Positions 56,322 through 64,000 of a stretch of DNA of 64,000 bases are shown here, piece after piece. The DNA lies in contig JACAAK010000014.1 in the NCBI GenBank assembly GCA_025093985.1, positions 682,001-746,000 on the forward strand, given 5' to 3'. The notes under the pieces are model-generated. The model ran no database searches. It was not told where the DNA came from and saw only the letters and a list, made by a program, of their open reading frames with translations. Both the position numbers and the translations under genes were made by a program. This stretch comes from Calvatia gigantea. Its lineage: Eukaryota > Basidiomycota > Agaricomycetes > Agaricales > Lycoperdaceae. Positions within the stretch are counted from its first letter, which is position 1. Each line of letters starts with the position of its first letter.

Positions 56322-57934
56322 CAGTAAGGGACAAAACCCTTCCAATGATTTTGACTTTTTCATGAAATCTCAAATAACTCAGCAACCACTAAGCCAATTC
56401 ATTTCAAATTTTAAATGAAGGTAGTCATGCTTCTTATCTACAAATATGTTTAAGCATTTAATATCATACTTTGTTTCTATGGAGATATGAATTATTGAAT
56501 ATTATAAGTGCATTGGAAGGGTTTTGTCCCTCATCTTCTCCAGGCACATAACTCTGTTTACTGCTCTCAAACAAATTCAAATAAAATCATATAATGAGAG
56601 TAGATTGTGTATAAAGATGAAAGCTTACTTCTCCAGGCCAAAGTAACCCAATAACTTATCTTCTGTTGACATGAAACCTCTCTCTTCTTCTCAGATTGAT
56701 CATATCCTCTTTCTCCTTGACAAAGGACATACTGCTACCCAAATTGCTTCCACTACTGGTTATTCCCTCAGTACTATCTCTAGAGTTCACTCTAAACATA
56801 GGCCAACAATTTCCAAATCCACTGGTGGCTGTCCAAGCAAGCTTTCCCCCTCTGATACCAAATATTTCCATATGCCATTCGACTTCTCACCTCTTGCAAG
56901 GCCGATAATGCCTCTCAGGTCACAAAGGCCCTCCAAAATGTTACCAACCAACCTGTTTCATCCAAAACAATTCAAAGGACACTCAAAAGGGCAGAAATGA
57001 AGGCTGTAGTAAAGAGAAAATGGCCTTTACTCACTAGGATTCACAAGCAGAAGAGGCTGGTGTTTGCAAAAACATATGCAAACTGGACTGTGGAGGACTG
57101 GAAGCAGGTAGTTTGGACAGATGAGACTAAAATCAATCGGATGGGGTCAGATGGAAGGCATTGGGTGTGGAAAACAGCAGGAGAGGGGCTTAGTGACAGG
57201 CTGGTGAATGGAACTGTCAAGTTTGGAGGAGGTTCTTGCATGATATGGGGGTGCATGCTATGGCAGGGGCCTGGCCATATACACCACATTGAAGGTACCA
57301 TGGATGGTGACCTTTATGTTCACATTTTGGATGACAAACTTTACCAAAGTCTCAAGAAATACAGGAAGAAGAAGTGGCAAGTCCTTTTCCAACAGGACAA
57401 TGACTCCAAAAACACAAGCAAAAAAGCAAAAATGTGGCTTGAAAACAGTGGTTTAAAGGTTATGGAGTGGCCACCACAGTCCCCAGACCTTAATCCCATT
57501 GAACAGCTCTGGACTTATGTCAAAAACAGGCTAGAAGAGTATGAAAACTACCCTTCCAGCATAACTGAACTCAGAGAAAGGGTGGATATAGAATGGGGCA
57601 AAATTCCTGCATCAGTGTGTCAGAATTTGATAGAGAGTATGCCTAGGAGGGTTCAGGCTGTTTTACAGGCCAAAGGGGGCTATACAAAGTACTAGAGAAC
57701 TGATTTTGTGTAGTTTCAGACAGAGGGACAAAACCCTTCCAATGGACTCATAATGTTGATTAATTCATATCACCACAGGAACTTAATATTACATAATGCT
57801 GTTTATACCTATTTGTAGATAAGATACAAGACTACCTACATTTAAATTCTGAAGTGGATACCTTTACTGGTTGCTGAGTTATTTGAGATTTCATGAAAAA
57901 GTCAAAATCATTGGAAGGGTTTTGTCCTTTACTG
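56322..57934 (+). mobile_element. Inner Tc1/mariner-like element
   Basis: 1,613 bp flanked by TA (56320-56321, 57935-57936). Ends are long inverted copies beginning CAGTAAGGGACAAAACCCTT (right end has one change). The GGGACAAAACCCTTCCAAT motif is repeated face to face at both borders of each ~210-bp end (inner copies at 56,512-56,533 and 57,723-57,743). It carries one nearly complete transposase. Confidence 0.9.
56671..57695 (+). pseudogene. Tc1-type transposase, one frameshift
   Basis: Start MKPLSSSQIDHILFLLDKGH, then helix-turn-helix ATQIASTTGYSLSTISRV and GGCPSKLSPSD. The frame then shifts once near 56,870 and continues KADNASQVTKALQNVTNQP, TIQRTLKRAEMKAVVKRKW. The catalytic part is open: WTDETKINRMGSD (first Asp), LFQQDNDSKNTSKKAK (second Asp) and SPDLNPIEQLW (Glu). 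I count 34 residues between second Asp and Glu (DD34E). End GGYTKY at 57695. One missing or extra base is the only defect seen, so it may be an active family. Confidence 0.82.
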
Positions 57935-57936
57935 TA

Positions 57937-58317
57937 TGAGTCAATGAAAGACTACTACAGGTTAATTGGTAATCTAAGGAGTCACAGAGGATAAGTAATG
58001 AATAGGAAAAGAAGGGGGTACAAGTCAATAGAAGAGGGAGATGAGTAGATAGAAGTCTAGTAGTGGGAATATAAGGTATAAGTAGAAATATGACTCAGAA
58101 TGAGTCATAAGAAGATGAACTAGAACTACATATGTTAATAAATAAAGAATAGACAGAAAAAAAGATATATAAGTCTGAGAAGAAAAGTAATATGCTAGTA
58201 GGAAGAGTCTAAGGATGTAGTAAGTTCATAACATGATATATAAATAGGTAGGCTTACTTTCCAGTACAAACCAACCTCTCCACTATACTCTTTACCTCTA
58301 TGTGATCTTTATCTTCT
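57937..58317. other. Host element interior, CpG-free
   Basis: A/G-rich sequence without coding pattern; part of the CpG-free tract. Confidence 0.4.
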
Positions 58318-58982
58318 ACTCAGGTCAATAGAGTTCTCTCCTACCTAGATAAAGGGGAATCTACTCATCATATTGCTTCTATTACTTTTCTGGGGGTCAG
58401 TACTATCTCTAGAATTTGTTCCAAATATAGGTCATCTATTTCCAAATCTGTTAGTGGCCATCCATTCCTACTTTCCTTCTCCAACATTCAATATACTATT
58501 CATCTCATCACCTCTCACAAGGCAGACAATACTTTCCAGGTCACCAAATTACTTCAAAATGTTGTTGGGCAATCCATATTTACCAAAACAGTTCATAGGG
58601 TACTCAAACAGACTAGACTAAAAGCTGTAGTCAAGCAAAAATGACCTAGACTGACTGCTATATACAAGAAGAAAAGGCTAGTGTGGGCAGAAGAACATGC
58701 CAACTGGACTATAGAGGATTAGAAAAGGGTCATTTGGTTAGATAAGTCCAAAATCAATCATTTGAAGTCAGATAGAAGAGTTTAGATGTAGAAAAGGCAA
58801 GGTGAGGGGCTGAATAATAGATTGGTTGAGGGAACAGTCAAGTTTGGAGGAAATCTGATGATTTGGGGCTATATGTTTTGGAAAGGAGTAGGGTTTGCTA
58901 GCAGAATCAATGGAAAGATGGATACTACACTTTATGTAAAGATTCTGAATAATGAACTGCAGAGGAGCCTGAGGTGGCATAG

Positions 58983-59212
58983 ATGTTGTGGATAGTGAAT
59001 CTGGTCATCCCCCACCTATGGACACACAGGCTCACAAGGCATTATGTGCCTTACATCAGTGTATGGGTGGACAACCACTAAAAATCAGTATGACCTGATA
59101 GCTCAATGGTAGAGCATCTGGTATATGTCCAGAAGGTTTGGGGTTTGATCCCCCATCTAGTCAATTAGATTTTCTATGATTATATCACTATGGGATACCT
59201 AGTTACAACAAT
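58983..59212. mobile_element. tRNA-derived SINE candidate
   Basis: An insertion of about 230 bp interrupts the ruined transposase between RWH and RKKKEDVVFQQ codons. It contains a tRNA-like sequence with Pol III promoter boxes. A short ATAG occurs on both sides, but the exact borders are unsure. Confidence 0.5.
59092..59163 (+). tRNA. tRNA-like sequence (SINE head or tRNA pseudogene)
   Basis: 72 bases that fold as a cloverleaf: D stem GCTC/GAGC, anticodon stem TCTGG/CCAGA, T stem TGGGG/CCCCA, and an acceptor stem with two mismatches. Box A is TAGCTCAATGGTAGAGC and box B is GGTTTGATCCC. The anticodon loop TATATGT lacks the universal U33, so it is probably not a working tRNA. Confidence 0.6.
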
Positions 59213-59783
59213 AGGAAGAAGAAGGAGGATGTAGTTTTCCAACAGAACAATGATCCCAAACATAAGAGCAAAAAGGCCACAGAATAGTTTAATGACTCTG
59301 AAATGGAGGTATGGTATGGCCCCCACAGTCTCCAGACCTTAATCCCATTGAACACTTGTGGACTTACCTCAAGAATTAGCTTGGAGAGTATGATGACCCC
59401 CCTAGCAGCATAAATATCCTCTAGAAAAGGATAGAAAAGAAATGGAAGAATATACCAAAGGAAGTGTGCCAGAATTTGATAGAAAGTATGCCTAGGAGGG
59501 TTCAGGCAGTTTTACAAGCCAAGGGAGGCTATACCAAGTACTAGAATACCTATTTTGTATATAATTTTCAAGAGGGACAAAACTGTTCCATGAGCAGAAA
59601 ATATTAATTAATTCATAACTTGTTCAGAACTCTGAATTACATAATCATTTTTGGCATGTGATTAGCAAGGATATAGGGGTATCTAAAATTAAAATATGAA
59701 GTGCACAGCTACAGTGGTATTAGAGCTATTCAATGATCTTTAAAGAATCCCAAAACATTGGAACAGTTTTGTCCCTTACTGTA

Positions 59784-60151
59784 CATTGTTACCCTAACTT
59801 TCCTAAACCTCAACCCTTTGTCATGAAAACAAAGCTTTTGAGTATGGATGCCAACTATCTGATAACTTGGATGTGAATATATGTAAACTAATAAAATGCT
59901 GTTTTTCAGATACATACAACCTCAATATTTAGATAGTTAATATTAAATATTCAAATACTGTGGTTATAACACTTTTATCCCAAACAAATTCAAGTGTATC
60001 TGCTTTTTCCCCCTCAATTCTCTTACTGTATACTCACAGTAGTAATATATATCATAGTGAAACTCCCTGTTATATTGTTATGTTATTGTTGCAGTTTGAT
60101 TTCTCAGGGTCCACTTGAGTATGGGACTGCAACCTCTATACACAATATATA
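59784..60151. other. CpG-free spacer before the phospholipase C gene
   Basis: AT-rich, contains the AACCTCAATATT-like segment also seen at 48,672. No gene. Confidence 0.4.
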
Positions 60152-62228
60152 TTAAGGAGAAGCCCCAAGAACAGGCTCAAAAACAAACTGGACAAGTGCT
60201 AAGGAACCACTATTTTTCCCATCCAAACCTAGCATCCTCACACCTCCCCATCCCTTCATCTCATTACTGAAAACGGCACGTCGAATATCAGCCACACGAG
60301 CACAGAACACGGAGAGGGTATCATCCTTCCCAAATTCCTTCTCACATACACTCAACCTTGGTAAACCATGAAGATGGTGCACGCGTGATCGTGTAATGAG
60401 AGGACTCACCTGAGGAAAGTTAACTCTTCCCACTTCTCATATATCTCCCATTCAAAGAGCGCGCTCGGTAACTTTTGGTCTTTCTGGGTCTTCTTCCGCC
60501 ATAGGTTTTCCAATTCTTCTGCCAAGGAGCTGGCATTGTTGGATGTTCCCGGGTGGGAGAAGTTTAGATCACCGTTTATCGGTTGGACGGCTTGTGAGTC
60601 CGACCTACACTCCAATTCACGGGCGCTGCAAAGAGCAGCAGATGTCGTCGGAGTTATGAGTTGAGCTTTGAGGTACGCGTTGTACGGCTTCGAGTCTGAC
60701 GTCCGTTGACGGTCGGAAGGTGGAGGAGCTAGTTGCAGATGAGTGAATACGAAACCTATCACGTGAAACGATTCAGACGTACTGGAGCAGACACCAATAA
60801 CCTCGCCCCTAATCTTCAACCTTCTCTCTCCACCACTTCCAGCGTCCGCTCCCCTCCTCATCCATGCGGGTTTGGCAACCCAGCCTGGGGTACCAACGAA
60901 CATCGCCTCGTTGAGTTGCATTCCTAGATCATACCGCTGCCAGTTGAGTGCCACGACCTGCGATCCACTCCCCCAGAACGTATGTGGGTGCAAGTTGGAC
61001 GAGGTGAGCCGAAGGCCTTTGGGGTATATGCGCCTGATATGGGTTTGTGCGTGTGTTATGAGTGTCTGTAGGATGGTCTGTGAGGAGGTCAGGAGTGCCA
61101 GGAGGGAAGATTCTGAGATGTTAAGAAGGATGTTCGGAGGGTCCGGGAATACTACCAATTTAACATGAACAAAATGATAGGGGTAACGAAAGAAGGGGCG
61201 ACGTACGCCTAGAAAACCAATCCTTAGATGGTTTCATGCTCCGGAGGTAGTATCCTACTGCAGCGAGATCTGGGCTGATACGAAGGTGATGAGGGACCTG
61301 CGATTGTTTGTTCCGACGGGGCCAGAAAGATGAGGCTCCGTCACCATCGTCTGATTCAGAACTTGAACTAGAGGAACTTGAGCTCGAATCTGGGGGCGCG
61401 TCGCCACTTCCTACCAAGGCCGCGATAGGCGGTGGGTAGTATTCTACCTATATATAACGATCATGGCCTCAGTCCCTGTTTTGTAGCGTTGCACGTACCA
61501 TAACTAAAATCTTTCCCATCACCATCCCCGGCGTCAAGGTATCATCGACATCGGATAGTTTGCCGTCAATGAATTTGTCGCCCCAACTCTCCTTCATAAT
61601 CTTGACTAGTTCCTGCTGTTGTTGTTCGCCGTACACATGACACTCGAGAGATACCAGGACGGGCCACGAATCTGACTGCACGGATGAGCCGATGGCGGCG
61701 CATACAGACGTGAAGGGTATGGATTGCGAGAATGTGTGTCCATGTGTTACGATCGGGCCATTTTTAGATGGCCAAACATCAATTTCTGAGGGTCAGGCTG
61801 GGTATGCGAGCTCACATCTGAAGCGGCGAAAGGGGTGACGAACCGACACAGCGCGCTCCCCGAGACAGGACGTGAGTGTACGAGAACGGGGAGCTGCGAC
61901 CGAGAACCTGGTTGGACAATAGATAGGTGTTATGAGACGACCTGAGCCCAGTTAATCCATGGCCATTGCATTGTTTCGGATGGAAAACCTACGAAACAAA
62001 GTGATCCGCGAGAGGCAAATCTCTCCCCGTATCAGACAGCGGCCTTATAACCGGTTTCGCCAACACTTTCTCCACGTCGTCGACTTTCAATACATCTTTG
62101 ATGAACGTCGCTACGTAGTCGCTGAGCCGTGGAGGAAGTGGTGGTGGGACCAGGTTATGCGACGTGTGGATGGTAAGGCGATCTGCGAGCTGTTGCTGTT
62201 GCAATGCTGCGGGTGCTTGTGGATCCAT
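60152..62228 (-). CDS. Phosphoinositide-specific phospholipase C
   Basis: Cleaves PIP2 to IP3 and diacylglycerol at the membrane. Starts at 62228 (MDPQAPAALQQQQ). X domain: LPLADHFVSSSHNTYLLSNQ (first catalytic His), GARCVEIDVWPSKNGP (Glu, Asp) and IVTHGHTFSQSIPF (second His); then LVSLECHVYGEQQQQ and a Ser-rich, acidic X-Y linker (SSSSSSSSSSESDDGDG). Y domain: IYPKGLRLTSSNLHP, GSQVVALNWQRYDLGMQLNE and FVGTPGWVAKP. The C2 domain runs from RLKIRGEVIGV to WEELTFLR-LSVCEKEFGKDD and LDGKNSGSLALVQFVFEP, stop 60152-60154. No PH or EF-hand is seen before X; upstream exons cannot be ruled out. The stop lies only 370 bp from the transposon nest and the last exon is CpG-free. Confidence 0.9.
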
Positions 62229-62644
62229 GTCAAGGTCAAGCCAGGAGGAGTGTTATCTTTAGAACAGGGGCTTTAATACGCTGGAGAAGATGATCCGATC
62301 AATTGAGTTCAGATTGAGTCATCGACCCTGCGGAATATTCCAATCGTTGTATGATCAATGTGCGAGCAGGAGACTTTTCTTAAGGCAGCGCACATTGTTG
62401 TGTGTAGGGTGCCGTTTGCCTGAAGGGATGTATTCGATACTTTACTATCAGGCGTTTCTTGGTCCCCACTTCAACAGCTAGCTGGCTAGACCCTCAACAA
62501 GCCTCACCACAGAATGACACTAAGCAGAATTCTCATTAGGGCGTCGGCAGAATACCCGCCAGAGCTCAAAGTTGTATCACCCATGCCGAGAATAGAGGCT
62601 ACAGGATCGCTTGCATTGCGAGTCTGGTGGGTTGCAAACGAGAA
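62229..62644. other. Upstream region of phospholipase C
   Basis: No gene recognised. Confidence 0.35.
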
Positions 62645-63115
62645 CGAGTGGATTACGGTCCCGTCGAATAATCCCGCGATGAACGATGGAATTCATGGGG
62701 GTCTATAACATTAGCACCAGCAACATAGGGTGAAGGCAGGCCGATGGCCGAGGTCACATTTTGTCGTAATGAAACAGGATCTAGCACGCCGATAGTATTC
62801 TCCAAACCCGTTCCCGTTAAGCCTAAGCTGGGACGCCTACCAACTCCGCCCTCCACCCCACCCAAGTTACGCCATTCAATACCACAGCCACTGCAACGCG
62901 CGGTTCCGACACAGAATTTTGTTCTTCCCGTGCCCAAGAACATAACCCGTGCCCCCACCTCCCGACGTGCGTAAGAAATCAATTGGGTTACGGCTCCGCC
63001 GAACAATCTTTTGGCGAAATTCGATCGGGATCTATGACAGCAGCATCAGCAGGCCGTACCAAAGGCATACCACCGAAATTACATTTTTTCCCAGTGAAAT
63101 CAGGTTGAGCCCCCC
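62645..63115 (-). repeat. Tandem duplication of a short coding-like module
   Basis: Two diverged copies (about 62,645-62,795 and 62,980-63,115) on the minus strand both read toward VIDP and end in GP or EP just before a stop codon (62653-62655 and 62988-62990). The first belongs to an open frame of 117 codons from 63006, which contains RCSGCGIEWRNLGG. No family is recognised; it may be a duplicated gene end. Confidence 0.35.
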
Positions 63116-63354
63116 TGGAAGACAAGGCTCTTTCAATAGACGGGGGACTGCTTGGAATGAGAATTCAGCCAGAGCGGCAGCCGTTGGAAGATCCAAAGGA
63201 TGGAGTTGACATAGGTCAAAGAAAATATCAAGCAAGTCATGATACAAGACAGCTTTATCAAAGTTGCGAATGGGCTATGTCATATTCACTTCGACTGATC
63301 CTTCTGGAGGTATGTGTATGGCTCTGATGAATATGATCTGCCATAAAAATAATT

Positions 63355-63880
63355 CTACCACTGCTCACCTTGGCTGTGGGCGTGGATACCATTTATGTGA
63401 TTTAACAGCTCATGCCGAAGGCTCCCTAGGCAACCTGTGTGGGGACAATATTCCTTGGACCTGTTTGGATCTCGCATAAACTCCAGAAATGATGCATGGT
63501 GGAACTTGATGTTCTCACCCTGGAACTCTAAGACAGAAGAGAGCATGGCACAAGTGCTGCTGATCTGTGGTTGAGTGAGGTCTAGGACATTGGCCATCAC
63601 ATTGAGGGCCATTGCATAGTAGTTGAGGGGTGGTAAAGTGTGGCACAGTAAGATTTTCTGGATGATTGGAAGGATCTTTGATGGCACATTCCGTGTGATG
63701 ACTGTGTAGAACAGGTTGAGTTCTGACAAGGGTGACCCAAATCTACCTTGCCCTTGATAATCCCTGTGAGCAAAATGACAGCACATAACTGATCAATGGG
63801 ACCAGAAGAGTTGCACTCATACATGAAATGAACAACTGTCAAGGCATATACAAATAAACCAGCAGAAAGGTCTGTTGAAT
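63355..63880 (-). pseudogene. NACHT NTPase C-terminal fragment
   Basis: Reads STDLSAGLFVYALTVVHFMY, SSGPIDQLCAVILLTGIIKG, then after a frameshift near 63,730 LSELNLFYTVITRNVPSKIL, NVMANVLDLTQPQ and the block IKFHHASFLEFMRDPNRSKE that corresponds to VYHASFADFLEDPLRSGRF in the 19.5-kb gene. A stop lies in frame near 63,876. Stop at 63355-63357. The P-loop part is outside or lost. Confidence 0.6.
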
Positions 63881-64000
63881 CTCAATCCATATCACTATGT
63901 TGGTTCAGCCTATTTATAGCTGTAACAGATCTAGAGAACTTCACTCTCAGAGTGAGTAATATTAGCTATGAACAATTGCTATGTTCTGTCAGGAAACAGC

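Larger units (their letters stand above)
58318..59545 (+). pseudogene. Ruined Tc1 transposase of the host element
   Basis: Parallel to the inner transposase: STHHIASITFLGVSTISRI, SHKADNTFQVTKLLQNVVG, RLKAVVKQK followed by a stop, ANWTIED followed by a stop, VEGTVKFGGNLMIWGYMFW, LNNELQRSLRWH, then an insertion of ~235 bp, and VVFQQNNDPKHKSKKATE followed by a stop, ending QAKGGYTKY at 59,542. Asp residues are partly lost (WLDKSKIN, QQNND). Confidence 0.8.
49322..59781. mobile_element. Decayed Tc1/mariner-like element, host of the nest
   Basis: Left end CAGTAAGGGACAAAAC and right end GTCCCTTACTG are flanked by TA (49320-49321, 59782-59783). The ~210-bp end sequences match as inverted copies once the retrotransposon is removed (left continues at 55,728-55,922; right is 59,572-59,781). 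Each end contains the GGGACAAAACTGTTCC motif twice, facing. Its transposase (58,318-59,545) is ruined. It has been hit by the chromovirus, a second Tc1-like element and a tRNA-like insertion. Confidence 0.7.

Noticed and set aside
1..64000. CRISPR array, operons, bacterial ribosome-binding sites
   Set aside because: No regularly spaced repeats; the intron-rich genes are clearly eukaryotic.

Overview
The window looks like nuclear DNA of an agaricomycete (mushroom-forming) basidiomycete. The genes are cut by many introns of about 45-70 bp with GT/AG (sometimes GC/AG) ends. The gene set also points there: a WSC-domain copper radical oxidase, a CBM1-bearing pectate lyase, NACHT NTPases with the short N/S/T-rich leader known from basidiomycetes, a chromodomain Ty3/Gypsy retrotransposon and Tc1/mariner elements. 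I cannot name the species.

Layout. 0.7-19.1 kb is an ordinary gene-rich block: a GT2 membrane glycosyltransferase (+), a secreted four-WSC glyoxal-oxidase-type copper radical oxidase (-), a WOPR (Gti1/Pac2) transcription factor (+), magnesium-dependent phosphatase-1 (-) and a Kre2/Mnt1 alpha-1,2-mannosyltransferase (+). 19.5-41.2 kb is a fast-evolving block made of three recurring parts: NACHT P-loop NTPases, 'HGD' (non-RD) protein kinases, and 3' pieces of a nucleolar circularly permuted GTPase (Nug1/Grn1 type). Kinase and GTPase pieces sit tail to tail and this convergent unit recurs about five times. One NACHT gene (27.2-29.5 kb) and two kinases (22.7 and 31.9 kb) read as intact; the rest are broken or fragments. 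41.4-48.4 kb holds an 815-bp inverted-repeat element, a CBM1-PL3 pectate lyase, a ~240-bp foldback and a zinc alcohol dehydrogenase.

48.4-60.1 kb is a nest of transposons. A decayed Tc1-like element (49,322-59,781, TA duplication) contains a 6.4-kb Ty3/Gypsy chromovirus (308-bp LTRs, AAAAC duplication), a second Tc1-like element with an almost complete transposase, and a tRNA-like SINE candidate. The nest outside the retrotransposon has almost no CpG, and 57,140-60,273 has none at all. The chromovirus carries an extra intact 328-aa ORF between pol and its 3' LTR. 60.2-62.2 kb is a PI-specific phospholipase C (-), and the right edge has a broken NACHT C-terminal piece.

Most unusual points: (1) very small exons (5-16 nt) inferred in the oxidase and the pectate lyase from conserved motifs and phase; (2) the NACHT/kinase/GTPase birth-and-death cluster with GC-AG donors changing between paralogues; (3) the accessory ORF of the chromovirus; (4) the CpG-free transposon nest. 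Several well-conserved genes show single-base frame breaks, some in homopolymers, so residual sequence errors cannot be excluded and single-indel pseudogene calls are tentative. Exon limits were deduced by eye.
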